Positions 11,670-21,623 of a stretch of 64,000 nucleotides of DNA are shown here, in pieces. Origin of the DNA: Methanogenium cariaci JCM 10550 (lineage in GTDB: Archaea; Halobacteriota; Methanomicrobia; Methanomicrobiales; Methanomicrobiaceae); contig NZ_BBBG01000002.1 in assembly GCF_001315945.1 (NCBI RefSeq), positions 124,001-188,000 of the forward strand, given 5' to 3'. Under the pieces are notes generated by a model, which was not told the DNA's origin, ran no database searches, and was given only the letters and a program-made list of their open reading frames with translations. A program made the translations under genes and the position numbers. Position 1 is the stretch's first letter. Each line of letters begins with the position of its first letter.

Positions 11670-12325
11670 TCAGTCTTTTTGTCTTCCTGCATATCCCTCT
11701 CTTCCCCCCCGGCAAGCCGTGTTTTAATCTCCTCTATCATCTGCTTTCCCAGGGCAACTGCATCCGCGGTCGCCGTCGGGTGGGCGGCAAGCGCACCCAT
11801 CTTATCCACATTGTTCACCATCAGGTATGAGATATCCCGGTTCTTGATCTCCATTACATGGAAGAAACACTTCACCGAAGGAATGAGACCATCGAAGACA
11901 TAGTCCCAGTCCTGCCCGGCGGTGGAGAGAAACGCTCCCAGTCGTTTGCCTTGCCGCTCTGCAGGGATGACAGGGAGATGGAGCACGTATTTCCGGGACC
12001 GCAGCACCTGCATCCGGTCGACAAGGGCTTTTGCCTGGGCGCACATTCCCATGCAGAAGACCGGTGAGGCCATCACCACAATGTCTGCTGCGATGATCTT
12101 CTCCAGCACCCAGCCAAGGTCGTCATCATCAATGATACAACGGTTGAGTTCTTCGCAGGCATTGCATCCCCGGCAGGGCTGGATATCTATCTCATCGAGT
12201 GCATACTTCTCCACTGTAACGTTCTCTTCTTTTGCCATTGCCCCCCCGAGGAGGGCATCAAGAAGCGTCTCAGAGTTTCCGTGCCGCCGAGGACTTGTCG
12301 CAAAGGCAAGAACATTGACTCCCAT
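11670..12325 (-). CDS. Iron-sulfur flavoprotein / NADPH-dependent FMN reductase family (first of pair)
   Basis: About 215 residues. MGVNVLAFATSPRRHGNSETLLDALL is the flavodoxin-type phosphate loop region; CRGCNACEELNRCIID holds the compact Cys motif of iron-sulfur flavoproteins; VVMASPVFCMGMCAQAKALVDR follows the family pattern. The frame as written runs on past the natural end; with the C7 run at 11704-11710 corrected it stops at TGA 11670-11672 (ending REGYAGRQKD), just before the next gene. A homologue of its neighbour, so probably a duplication. Confidence 0.82.
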
Positions 12326-12573
12326 TAAGGCACTGTTCGCAGGAATCCTACTTTAGGGTTTCCAACAGGAGTAACCCTCTCTCCGCGATCGGGGGGGCAT
12401 GGGGGGGTCCGATATGAAGATACTAAAAAAGATATCCGGGAAGGAATCTGGTATTGCCCATGTATAAAAATAACCGAAGGGGGGGATCTGGCATTTCCTC
12501 TCCCTATGGCAGATGAAACAGGAGGTTGCAGTCTCCCGCTCATTTTTGAGTAATATTCTTGTTGTCCTCGTGC

Positions 12574-12840
12574 CTATGGGCGCAGGTAAAAGACCTGGCG
12601 TGCGTCAGTGAAGTTAAACTTCCTGACCACAAACCCCCCCTCTTCGATGAGCCTGCGCAGTGCATTTCTGACCGTGCGTGGTGCCCATGCGACCTGACTG
12701 GATATCTCTGAGAATGTCCGGGGGGGTTCATGGTCTTCAAGGATCTCCATGACTGCCCGTGCTGAACCTGGAAGTTTCTCTTCTGCGATCCGGGGGGGCT
12801 TGATCATGTCCTGATTGGGTGTTACGGTATATGTTGTCAT
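12574..12840 (-). CDS. Small winged-helix DNA-binding protein
   Basis: About 88 residues. Starts at ATG 12838-12840 with AAGGAGGC upstream, which decides against a longer open frame beginning at 12912. The central part, SARAVMEILEDHEPRTFSEISSQVAWAPRTVRNALRRLIEEGFVV, is a winged helix-turn-helix: helix 2, turn and a recognition helix PRTVRNALRRL followed by a basic wing. G7 runs at 12720 and 12792 add single Pro residues in the text. Probably a transcription factor; no target evident. Confidence 0.75.
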   Translation of the reverse strand: MTTYTVTPNQDMIKPPRIAEEKLPGSARAVMEILEDHEPPRTFSEISSQVAWAPRTVRNALRRLIEEGGFVVRKFNFTDARQVFYLRP

Positions 12841-13267
12841 TAGTGTGCCTCCTTGGCTGGTGTATGTGGTGTATCTGGTGCTCCGGCACCAGTTTTCTGA
12901 ACTACTGTGCATCTGGTGGTTATTGTGATGATTTGACTCCAGTTACGATTGAATAAAGGAGATTGTAGTACCTCCTGAATTACTTCGCAGTGTCACGTTC
13001 GATGAACGGGTCTTCACTCGCGGATCTTCACAAGTCGCTGCCCGGACCTGATAGATCCGCGTACTGCCGCCTGGGATCATTTTTCCATCACAGACCACCA
13101 TCTCACCGGATTTGATAGGAGATCGGACACATTCCCGAATGCCTGCCCCCCCGTCTTGTCCGGGTCATCGGTGTGGGTACACTATGCGACATTTGTCATC
13201 CCTATCTCTACGCCAATGAGTATTAAAACTTTCGTATGCCTGTATCTATTACAAAATCGTGATAAAT
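12841..13267. other. Intergenic region with a possible gene remnant
   Basis: No complete gene. On the minus strand a stop-free frame from about 13150 to TAA at 12953-12955 reads EMVVCDGKMIPGGSTRIYQV...SGGTTISFIQS, which looks protein-like (beta-rich surface-type) but lacks a start and upstream domain. It could be a decayed end of a larger gene or chance. The part beyond 13190 is AT-rich. Confidence 0.35.
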
Positions 13268-14233
13268 TCAATTATTGCTTAAAATTAGTTTTTTGGGAAA
13301 AATTGTCTGATTATTGTGCCTGTGGATATTTAGAACCTTTCCTGCCACGTAGGCACCAATTCGTGATTGACTGCATCTCCTATAAGGACATCTGTCTGAT
13401 CCTATGTGAGCTATCTGGGGGCAAATGGGGGCAGGGCGCTGGATGATGCCCGGTGTGCAGTGGGTGAATAATTCCTTAAGTCGCAGACTCTTTTGGTTTT
13501 TGTGGCATTCATAGAGGATAAGAAACTCCCCCCCGACCACCTTCTCAGGGATGCCTGTTACCTCAATGATCTCATTTGCCCGATAACTCCGTGCATATAA
13601 CACCACGGTATCAGAAAACTGGCGGAGGTACTTGCGCACCATATCAGTAGAAACACCACATTCCTCAGCGGTATTGTCCACTTCTTCATTGCAGAGATAG
13701 CAATCCACACAGACCGTGCGTATGGACGGTATATGGCCGTACTCGTGGATGGCACCCCCCCGTGTCGGCAGTCGTATGCCTGCGCATCTCAGTTCCTTGA
13801 TGTCGCGCTGGATGGTGCGTGATGAGGTGGTGAGCAATAGTGCGAGGTCATGCTGGGTTAACAGGCCTCCCTGATCATAGGCCTCACGGGCAAGGCGTAT
13901 CAGTTTGTGCTGTCGCATTCCCTGCAAACCTCCCTTATCAAATGCCATTGCATCTTCAGGATCCGAGATTGTGAGGAATACCGGGCGCAGGGGCATCTCT
14001 CCGAATGCCCGGCCCGGCGGCTCACGCATATCCACTGCATGGTGGATGATCTGCATGTCATTGCGGTGCCAGCCATAGGATTCTTCAGCGAATTCGTTCA
14101 TTAAATGGATAAGGGAACGGCTGGTCACATGTTTGAAGCCGTACTCCTCTTCAAGAATGGCAAGGAGCTGATACTCTTTTGTCTTGATCCAGGCGCTTTT
14201 GAGCGACGGAACCTCGGTACGCTGCATTGGCAT
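13268..14233 (-). CDS. DUF1670 family protein with HTH region
   Basis: About 320 residues. Recognised by the DUF1670 pattern: HHAVDMREPPGRAFGEMPLRPVFLT in the N-terminal half, then LIRLAREAYDQGGLLTQHDLALLLTTSSRTIQRDIKEL, a helix-turn-helix, then LPTRGAIHEYGHIPS and a second HTH-like part ending in FLILYECHKNQ. C/G runs at 13527 and 13754 add single Gly residues. ATG at 14231-14233 with AGGA upstream is preferred; a TTG start further up or ATG-GGC after GGGAGG in another frame are alternatives. The last ~50 residues run into AT-rich DNA and may be mis-framed. The family is often found near mobile elements; function unknown, probably DNA-binding. Confidence 0.75.
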   Translation of the reverse strand: MPMQRTEVPSLKSAWIKTKEYQLLAILEEEYGFKHVTSRSLIHLMNEFAEESYGWHRNDMQIIHHAVDMREPPGRAFGEMPLRPVFLTISDPEDAMAFDKGGLQGMRQHKLIRLAREAYDQGGLLTQHDLALLLTTSSRTIQRDIKELRCAGIRLPTRGGAIHEYGHIPSIRTVCVDCYLCNEEVDNTAEECGVSTDMVRKYLRQFSDTVVLYARSYRANEIIEVTGIPEKVVGGEFLILYECHKNQKSLRLKELFTHCTPGIIQRPAPICPQIAHIGSDRCPYRRCSQSRIGAYVAGKVLNIHRHNNQTIFPKKLILSNN

Positions 14234-14323
14234 GAGGACATTTCCTGATGGAAGATGGATCCTTCTCGCCCATAAACCTCCCGACAAATGTCACATCAAT
14301 CTTGGTATGAAAGGGGGGTATAT

Positions 14324-14999
14324 TCAGATATCTTTGTAGCAGAGATACCAGTCTTTGCAGTCGTAGCCCTCTTTCAGGCGGGCCTCTGCCGCTTCCTGGG
14401 TGGCAGGCGGAGGCACGACCACTCTGTCACCCGGTTGCCAGTTGGCAGGGGGTGGCGACACCCTTCTCATCTGTTGTCTGGAGCGCCTTCACCAGCCGGA
14501 CAATCTCAGGGATATATCGCCCGTTTGTGAGCGGATAGTAGATCATGGCCCGCAGAATTCCCTCCGGGTCAATAAAAAAGACGCAACGCACCGTCGCGGT
14601 GCTGCTTGCCCCTTCCTGGATCATGCCATAGAGTCGGGCTACATTCATATCAAGGTCGGCAATGACCGGGAAGGGAATGTCGACTCCCATCTGTTCCTTA
14701 ATGTTTCTGATCCACCCGATATGGGCATGTACCGAGTCAATGGAGAGCCCGATGAGCCACGCATTCAGTGCCTTCAGCTCCTCATAGACCCCCCCTGCAA
14801 GTGCCATAAACTCGGTGGTACAGACCGGGGGGGTGAAATCTGCCGGGTGGCTGAAGAGCACTACCCATTTTCCCCCCCGGTAATCTTCCAGTTCCATTGG
14901 TCCATGTGTTGTCACAGCGGAGAATTCCGGTGCCGGTTCGTTCAGTACCGGCCCTCCCTGACAACAGAGGTAATCGTCAAACGTCTCGTCGTCACACAT
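14324..14999 (-). CDS. Peroxiredoxin (Prx6-type)
   Basis: About 223 residues. Reduces peroxides through the peroxidatic Cys in [15 protein letters not shown] (written TPPVC because of G7 at 14827-14833). Archaeal Prx6 C-terminus with a resolving Cys pair, [11 protein letters not shown], is recovered after correcting a C5 (should be 4) near 14449; stop at 14324-14326. An N-terminal extension [15 protein letters not shown] adds two more cysteines. ATG at 14999 has GAGG seven bases upstream. First gene of a minus-strand run toward the DUF1670 gene; follows the AhpD-like and mini-redoxin genes, all of which suit peroxide defence. Confidence 0.9.
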
Positions 15000-15182
15000 A
15001 GGTATTCCTCATTTCACCATGACCCCGGTGGTGTTCAGCGGTAGGGTCATATCATTTGTCTCATTCTCACCGGCAAAAGGGCAGAAAGAACACGTTCCGC
15101 AGATAACCGCTCCGCTCTTCTGTACAGATCATCGAATATGGTAGCGAACAGGGGGGGGGTTGGCCGGGACTGCCCGGGTGGA

Positions 15183-15525
15183 TTATTTTTTCATCAGGTC
15201 GTCGATTGCGGTGCGCCCATAGGTATAGGCCGGCATACCTGCGAGCAGGAAGGTCACCCTGAGTGCCTCTTCCACCTCTCGTAGTCGACACCAAGGCCGG
15301 ATGCTCCCGCCGCCTGAGCCCGGACCGCGTGCCGGTCCCGGAGGCTGCCGCCACACAGATGGCAATGATTTTCTTTGTCTGGCGGGAGAGTTTCCCGTCT
15401 TTCCAGATGAGTTTGTCCATCGACGTGACCCAGTCCTTTAGGTCCGGATCTTCATCTGCCCACTTCTTCACAATTAACGGGACCTTACCGATCTCCTCTT
15501 CCAGTTCTTTGAGCTGTGCATCCAT
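15183..15525 (-). CDS. Carboxymuconolactone decarboxylase (AhpD-like) family protein
   Basis: About 113 residues after two run errors near 15290 and 15345 are bridged. MDAQLKELEEEIGKVPLIVKKWADEDPDLKDWV, KLSRQTKKIIAICVAAASR and VEEALRVTFLLAGMPAYTYGRTAIDDLMKK follow the CMD family. The usual CxxCxxH redox motif is not intact (only one Cys seen), so peroxidase-reductase activity is uncertain. ATG 15523-15525 has GGAG upstream, inside the stop region of the preceding mini-gene: four bases separate them. Confidence 0.8.
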
Positions 15526-15529
15526 ACTC

Positions 15530-15655
15530 TCACTCCTGCAGGGCCATCGGCTCGCCGCAGCAGACGAGTTCTCCCCCGCCCACTTCAACTACTTCAACAA
15601 TGTTCCCGCAGATCTCACATTCAAATTTTTGACCTTCACTTTCCACATTTACCAT
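15530..15655 (-). CDS. Desulforedoxin-type (desulfoferrodoxin N-terminal domain) mini-protein
   Basis: 41 residues, free of long runs and intact. The motif [10 protein letters not shown]...LVCCGEPM is the four-Cys iron site of desulforedoxin and of the N-terminal domain of desulfoferrodoxin (CxxCG, then CCGxPM). It would bind one rubredoxin-like Fe and carry electrons. Start ATG 15653-15655, stop TGA 15530-15532, immediately before the AhpD-like gene, so co-transcribed with the peroxiredoxin cluster. Confidence 0.85.
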   Translation of the reverse strand: MVNVESEGQKFECEICGNIVEVVEVGGGELVCCGEPMALQE

Positions 15656-15714
15656 TTTTCTTCACTCCGTGGTCGGGGGGGGATGCAAACTCCCTCTATT
15701 TTGATCCTATCATC

Positions 15715-15937
15715 TCAGCGTTTTGGGGGGTGCCTGACATCTTCCGGGGGGGTCCTGATATCTTCCCTGATATGCGTCATCGGGAAACAGTTGTAATACT
15801 CACAGGCACATGTGGGGCATTTTCTGAGATCCTTGTCAGACTCATCGATGGCAAATTCAAGGCCACAATCAACACATTGGTATGTTCCCGGTCCGACTTT
15901 TTCGCCAGCTTTCACTCGCTTGGGGGCTTTCACTCAT
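15715..15937 (-). CDS. Small zinc-ribbon/rubredoxin-like protein
   Basis: About 73 residues. YQCVDCG and KCPTCACEYYNC give a two-CxxC metal site. Shortening one C5 run near 15920 to 4 joins MSESPKRVKAGEKVGPGTYQCVDCG, starting at ATG 15935-15937 with GAGGTGA upstream; without that the start would be a GTG. The tail REDIRTPEDVRHPKR carries run errors at 15747 and 15724. Head of the minus-strand redox cluster. Metal (Zn or Fe) is not decided by the sequence. Confidence 0.75.
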
Positions 15938-16070
15938 GGACAATCACCTCTGTGCCTACATCTGACTACGGTGTAATAAATCTTTCCCGGATGATAATAA
16001 CTGGTAGATACTCCCTGCCGGTCTGCCTTCAGGAATGATTATCTGGATTAGCACCCTAGTCTCCCCCCCG

Positions 16071-16691
16071 ATGGCCCCCCCACAGATTATTGCCCTTCTG
16101 GGAAGTCCCCCCCGTCCGAAGGGGAATACGGCAAAGCTGATGAATGAAGCGGTGCGGGGGAATCCGTGATGCAGGGTGCGAGGTTGAGATTGTTCCTGTG
16201 CCAAGCTGAACTTCAGCCCGTGCAAAGAGATTCTCTACTGTCAGGAGCATGCCGCCTGTGGTATCAATGATGATGTGACCCCCCCGTATCTCGAAAAATT
16301 CCGGAATATTGACGGTCTCATCGTGGCCACACCGGTGATGACAATGGGCATTCCGGGTGCCCTGAAGTCATTCATGGACCGGTTTCAGGTCTTTTTTATG
16401 GCGAAGTATTTCCGGAATGATCCGTTGGTTTCCCCTGATAAGAAGGCGCACCGCAGGATGCTTCTTTTAAGCATCGGCGGGGGGGAGAATATTGAACATG
16501 ATTTTGACGGGATCATCCTTTCCATGAAGGCCTTTGGTCATGTTATCGACTGTCCCTACTGGGGGGGTGAGGTGCTGCAGAATAATATGGATGAGGTGAT
16601 CGACATCACGACACGGACTGATGTGATGAAGGCCGCCTATGAAAAGGGATACCGTATGGGTGAACTTATTGCCCGTGATATGGGAGAGTGA
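16071..16691 (+). CDS. NADPH-dependent FMN reductase / iron-sulfur flavoprotein
   Basis: About 205 residues. MAPQIIALLGSPRPKGNTAKLMNEA is the flavin phosphate loop; CKEILYCQEHAACGINDDVTPYLEKF holds three cysteines in the place of the Fe-S motif; VATPVMTMGIPGALKSFMDRFQ is the family signature. Runs at 16077, 16106, 16158 and 16279 are too long in the text and break the N-terminal part. Transcribed divergently from the peroxiredoxin cluster, with which it probably shares regulation. Confidence 0.8.
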
Positions 16692-16697
16692 GCGGTC

Positions 16698-16720
16698 GGG
16701 GGGCACCGCCCCCCCTTTTT
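16698..16720 (+). terminator. Hairpin terminator after the flavoprotein gene
   Basis: GGGGGGC / GCCCCCC stem (16698-16704 with 16708-16714), loop ACC, followed by TTTTT. It lies 7 bp after the stop codon. The exact stem length is subject to the run-length problem. Confidence 0.6.
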
Positions 16721-16760
16721 GCATCTTGGTTTCATTTTTATGAAGTCCCCCCCTCCTGTT

Positions 16761-17433
16761 TCAGAAGAGGCCCTGCTCCTTCAGGCTGGTGTGACCCGTT
16801 TTTGCAACGATTACATGGTCGAGTACGCGGATGCCGAGGATCTCTCCTGCCTCGGCGAGTGTGCGGGTGATGGTGATGTCAGCGTCTGAAGGTTCTGTGT
16901 TGCCGGAGGGATGGTTGTGGACAAAGATTACCGAGGCGGCCCGGTCAGTGAGGGCGGGGGGGCGAAGACCTCACGGGGGGGGTGCACCGGGGAATGGGTG
17001 AGTGTACCCTTCGTTATGGTGTGGCGCCGTATCACTTCACCCGCTCCGTTGAGGGTGAAGGCAATGAAGTGTTCCTGGTGTTTGTGGAGCAGGTCGGTGG
17101 TCATCATCAGGATATCCTCGGGCCGTGAGATGGTGGTGCCCGGTTTTTTGATGTAGCGGCGGGCCAGTTCAAAGGCGGCGACCATCTGGGATGCCCGACT
17201 CTCCCGATGCCCCGGACCTCCATCAGGTCGGTGTAGGACATCTCTGTCCCCTTCTCATCCAGAAGAGCGATGATATCGTTTGCGATTATGTATACGTCAC
17301 GGCCGGGGGGGATTCCCTTGCCGATGATTGCCGCAACAAGCTCGTGGTTCTCCAGAACCGTCGGCCCGCTTGCGGCGATTCGTTCCCGTGGCCGGTCGAT
17401 CGTCTCGGTATCCCGCATCCTTTTTACTGCCAT
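16761..17433 (-). CDS. radC: RadC family protein (JAB/MPN-type metal protease fold)
   Basis: About 220 residues. N-terminal helix-hairpin-helix region (LMEVRGIGRV...ASQMVAAFELARRYI) and C-terminal JAMM-type site VHNHPSGNTEPSDADI with the two His and the Asp. Frame breaks occur near 17195 and around the C/G runs at 16938-16982. Stop TGA 16761-16763. Once thought a DNA repair protein; the biochemical role of RadC is unsettled. Confidence 0.88.
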
Positions 17434-17598
17434 ATTGCCTCTTTTCCCCCCCCTACCTGTTTTAGTCTATAGACAGAGAATCGCAAACCGGGAATAAAAC
17501 GGTGACGGTATGCAGGGTTTGTCCCGTGACCAGCGAAGAGTTTAATACGGAGCGTGTCCGTTTTACTCCTATCAACGAGGAAGAGGTCAGAGATTACT

Positions 17599-18098
17599 AT
17601 GACAACAGAAGAGAATGCCTGGGAGCGTTCGCCGGAGAATCACAGGCAAACCGCAGGTATGCAAATTATTCCGTAAAGGCAAAGGATGAAGGATATCCGG
17701 TCGTAGCAAAACTCTTTGCAGCCGCATCAAAGGCAGAGGAAATTCATGCACGGCGTCTTCTTGGGGCCCTGAAGGCGGTGGGTTCAACGGAGGAGAATCT
17801 CGCCGGTGCTGTTGAAGGGGAGACACACGAGTACACCACGATGTATCCCTCCTTTATTGAGGAAGCAACGGTCGAAGATGCTGCTGAGGCACGGACGGTC
17901 TTTACCCATGCGATGAAGGCAGAAGAGGTGCACGCAGGCCTCTATACCAAGGCACTGGCTGCCGTGAAGGCCGGAGGCGATCTGGAGGCATCTGTCGTCC
18001 ATCTCTGTCCGTTCTGTGGCAATGTTGTCCTCGGTGAAGTGCCGGAGCGCTGCCCTATCTGTGGTATTCCGGGCACGAAGTTTGAACTGATTGAATAA
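17599..18098 (+). CDS. rbr: Rubrerythrin
   Basis: About 166 residues: a four-helix diiron domain (LGAFAGESQANRRYANYSV, AAASKAEEIHARRLL, FTHAMKAEEVHAGLY supply Glu/His ligands) and a C-terminal rubredoxin-like site LCPFCGNVV...RCPICG. Acts as NADH/rubredoxin-dependent peroxidase. The open frame can be read from 17502, but the family start is ATG 17599-17601 (MTTEENA); a missing C near 17619 puts this ATG out of frame with the rest. Intact afterwards; free of long G/C runs. Confidence 0.92.
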
Positions 18099-18154
18099 CT
18101 TATTTTTTGGCCGGGCCGGGAAGTCTTATCTGTCTCTGTGGTATAGAGGGACAT

Positions 18155-19334
18155 ATGCCAAATGTCACTGTGTATTCTACTGAGGGGGGGTGCCAGTACT
18201 GCCGCCTGACCAAGGGCTACCTCTCCCGTCTGGGGGGGGTACCCTTCACCGAGGTCGATGTCGGCCGTGACAAAAACGCTGCAGAAGAGATGGTGAATCT
18301 GTCCGGCCAGTACGGGGTGCCGGTCACCGTGGTGGACGGGGAGGTCATCGTTGGGTTTGATGTGAAACGGTTCCGCGAACTCTTTGAGACGGGGGAGGCA
18401 CCGGACATCTATGACATGATTGTCATCGGTGGCGGGCCTGCCGGTCTCACGGCCGCGATGTATGCCTCAAGGAAGATGCTCTCTGTCCTTGTGCTCACGG
18501 AGAATATCGGGGGTCAGGCCCTGGAATCGTGGGCCATCGAGAATTACATGGGATTCCGTCTGGTAACCGGCGGGGGAACTGATGCAGAAGTTTGAGGAGA
18601 AGGTGCGTGAGGAGGCGGGCATCACCCTTGAACTGGACTCGGTTATCGCCCTGCGGGAGAATGAAGAAGGGGGAGTTTGTGGCAGAGACTGCCTCTGCAC
18701 GAAGTTTTTCGGGCCGGGCTGTCATCATCACCTCCGGTCTGCGTCCACGGTGGCTGGGGGGGCTTCCTGAGGAGAAACGGTTCATCGGCCGGGGGGGGTG
18801 AGCATCTGTTCCACCTGCGACGGCCCACTCTTTGCCGAAAAGACGGTCGCGGTCGTTGGCGGCGGCAACTATGCCCTCACAACCGCCATCGAGATGAGTG
18901 GCATTGCAAAAGAGGTGCACCTCATTGTCCGCTCAGAGCTGCGGGCAGATGAAATATACCGGAAGGAGTATGCATCCGTTGAAAATATCATCACCCATAA
19001 ACCGGCGGTGGTGACCACCATCCACGGGGGGGATACCCTGGTGCAGGGCATTGCCATCACCGACCCGGAGACAAACAAAGAGACCCGGCTTGCGGTTGAT
19101 GGCATCTTCCTTGCCATCGGGCATCAACCGAATAACGGCTTTTTAGAAGATTTCGTGGCGATGAACGACCGGGGGGGTGAGGTCATGATTGATGTGAACT
19201 GCACCACCTCGCGGCCAGGTGTCTTTGCGGCAGGTGATATCACGGAGATACATGGCAAACAGGTGATCGTCGCCGCAGGTGAGGGAGCCAAAGCAGCGCT
19301 TGAGGCATACCAGTATCTCTTGCGAAACCGCTGA
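18155..19334 (+). CDS. Glutaredoxin-thioredoxin reductase fusion protein
   Basis: About 385 residues. Residues 1-80 are a glutaredoxin/NrdH-like domain: VTVYSTEGCQYCRLTKGYL (CxYC), RLGVPFTEVDVG, and GVPVTVVDGEVIVGF. From about residue 88 a thioredoxin-reductase flavoprotein follows: IVIGGGPAGLTAAMYASR (FAD), SICSTCDGPLF (redox CxxC), VAVVGGGNYALTTAIEM (NADPH) and VFAAGDI (C-terminal FAD site). Frame breaks at 18573 (G5 for 4) and at the runs at 18755 and 18791. Likely passes electrons to its own glutaredoxin domain or the thioredoxin at 30.7 kb. ATG 18155 with GAGGG upstream. Confidence 0.9.
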
Positions 19335-19409
19335 AGAGTCACTCTTATTCTTTTTCTCTCATTCCCCGTGGGGGGGGATTTTTCTCTTTTTACGGCAAAA
19401 TGGGTACAT

Positions 19410-20021
19410 ATGCAAGCATCTCCGGCACTGAAGGCCGGTGCTCTCATTCTCCTGTTCCTCGCGGTCTGCATCTGCGGATGCACGCAGAGTAGCACGGGAG
19501 GGGGGGACGACACCGGCGACGCAATCGACCAGCAGATACAGGCCCTCTCGTCCGGTGACAAGGACACGGAACTGGCCGCCATTACCTTGCTCACGCAGGT
19601 TGGTGAACCAGCGGTGCAGCCGATCATCGACTCCTTTACGACCGGTGACAACAAGACCCCGGATATACGGTGCCTTCATTCTTCAGGAGATAGGCACCCC
19701 GTCGATTCCACCGCTTGTTGCCGCCCTGGATTCAGATGACACGGACACCCGGTCCATCTGTGGGACGACTCTGGTGGGTATGGGTGCCCCCCCAGCGGTG
19801 CCCTCCTTACTTGATGCCCTCGAACGGGGGATTCTGACACACAGAAGGTGAAAGAAGTGATTGTCCGGATCGGAGAACCGGCCGTACCTGCCCTGCAGGC
19901 GGCGGCGCTGAGCCCGAACCCGACGTTTGCCGCTGAAGCAGACGCACTGATAAAATCAATCTATATCACTGTGAAATACCGGGAAGGATTAGAGAATACG
20001 ACCGCCACGGCAGCAAACTGA
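19410..20021 (+). CDS. HEAT-repeat lipoprotein
   Basis: About 200 residues. Starts MQASPALKAGALILLFLAVCICGC, a lipoprotein signal with lipobox ending in Cys. Then HEAT/PBS-lyase-like repeats: ELAAITLLTQVGEPAVQPII, IYGAFILQEIGTPSIPPLV, SICGTTLVGMGAPAVPSLL, VKEVIVRIGEPAVPALQ. Frame breaks near 19665 and 19830. Anchored outside the membrane; HEAT repeats imply protein binding. Partner unknown. Confidence 0.8.
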
Positions 20022-20057
20022 CGGTCAGCAGAACACCCGGACATATTGAAAAGAGAT

Positions 20058-20077
20058 GGGGGGGGTCCCCCCCTTTT
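20058..20077. terminator. Shared hairpin terminator between convergent genes
   Basis: Perfect G8-T-C7 palindrome followed by TTTT, placed between the stops of the HEAT lipoprotein gene (+) and the fumarate reductase gene (-). Run lengths are uncertain. Confidence 0.5.
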
Positions 20078-20104
20078 CTCATTGGATCGGTTTATTTTGT
20101 ATTG

Positions 20105-21623
20105 TTATTCGACGTTTCTGCAGGGGGGGAGATCCTTCCAGTCGCTATCCTCTCCTGACGTGTCGTCCTTTGTTTCGTATGCCTCAAAGAGCAGGGTCGT
20201 GATATTGATGACGGGGACAGCAGAATGTTCACCGATATGGAACTCGCAGAACGGGCATGAGGTGACGATGGTTGCAGCACCGGTCGCAGCGATTGCTTCC
20301 CGCCGGTCCCGGCCAAGGTCTGCCGCCACATCGGGGGGGAGCCCGGAGCGTACACCTCCGCCTGCCCCGCAACAGCGTGCGGGCATCTCGCGGAAGTCAT
20401 CGGTCAGCTTCCGGAGAAGGGCCCGCGGCTCTTCGATGACACCCTGTCCCCCGGCGGAGGTGGCAGGGGGGGTCATGGTAGGTCATGGGCACCGAGGTGG
20501 AGACCGGTGCTTCGATGCCGTATTCGATTAGCAGTTCATTGATATCGATGACCCGGAAGGGTGTGTCATAGTCATTTTTCAGGGTAGAACCGCAGCCGGC
20601 GCACATGGTGAGGACCGTTTCAATGCCGCGGTCGGTGAAGCATCCGATATTGATCCGTTTGAGTCCGCGGATTAATTCCGTCTGGCCGGTCCGGATCAGG
20701 GGAGACCCGCAGCAGACCTGTTCCGGCGGTATGATCACACGGATGCCGTTTCTGCGTAGTACAGCGAGCATCTTCAGGGCAGTGTCCGGGAGGCGGCCGT
20801 TGTACATACAGCCGACAAAGAACCCTACCTCCCCCCCCTGACCTCGCCCACTGGTTCGATGACCTCAGGCATCTGCTCCAGCACGGTGGGCATGATACGG
20901 TCCACACTCCGGCCGGTGGCGCGGACCATGTCTGAGACTGTCTGGTGCTTCGGTAGGGTGAGCCCCCCCTCTCGGTGCGCGATCTCCCGCAGTTTCTCAA
21001 TGGCCTTCCCCCCCGGAATCACAATATGTTTCGGGCAGACTTCCAGACAACGCTGGCAGGTGGTGCAGGTAAACAGACCCTTGTCGACGGTGAGTGTTGC
21101 ACGGTCCCGATCGTCCCGGGGGTCAAGGGCAATACGCATCTCCTGGCGCATCGCAGTCGGGCCTGTAAATTCGGTGACTGCAACTGCGGGACATTCGGAG
21201 ACACAGGCGAGACATTCGATACAGTCCCGGATGGGTCGTATCGCCTCGTTTGCGTCCATCGTCAGGAAGCCCGAGAAGATACCCGGTGTGATGCCTGCAA
21301 GGTCCTGCAGATAACTCTTCATCTCCACCTTGAGGTCACGCTCCACCGGGAGGTTCAGCGGGGGCGACTGCCATCCCGTCATATGCCTCGTGCATACAGG
21401 CAAGCACCGGTTCGTCGTTTACCCGAACCGTGCAGCTGCCGCACTGCCCCCCCGACCCGCAGCAGTAGCGGTATCCAAGGGACGGGTCACACTGTTCCCG
21501 CACCGCGTGGAGGGCGTGCAGCACTCGTGCGCCCTCGTTTATTTCAACAGTATAGGTTTCGATATGTGGTGCCGGGTCGGTCTCCGGGTCAAAGCGTTCG
21601 ATGGTAAAGGTAATCGTGTTCAT
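20105..21623 (-). CDS. tfrB: Thiol:fumarate reductase subunit B (FrdB-HdrB-like)
   Basis: About 500 residues. N-terminal 2Fe-2S ferredoxin domain (CCGSGQCGSCTVRV, then Cys in VLACMHEA), a two-cluster 4Fe-4S domain (CIECLACVSECP and CTTCQRCLEVCPKH), then two CCG domains like HdrB (GCMYNGRLPD...CCGSPL, CAGCGSTLK, YHDPCHLRRG, ARCCGAGGG). This is the methanogen enzyme that reduces fumarate with CoM-SH and CoB-SH, giving succinate and the heterodisulfide. ATGA overlap with tfrA (start ATG 21621-21623). Several C/G runs break the frame (about 20467, 20832, 21362). Confidence 0.92.

Noticed and set aside
17502-17598. N-terminal extension of rubrerythrin
   Set aside because: The family start at 17599 becomes in frame when one missing C near 17619 is restored; the extension has no rubrerythrin resemblance.
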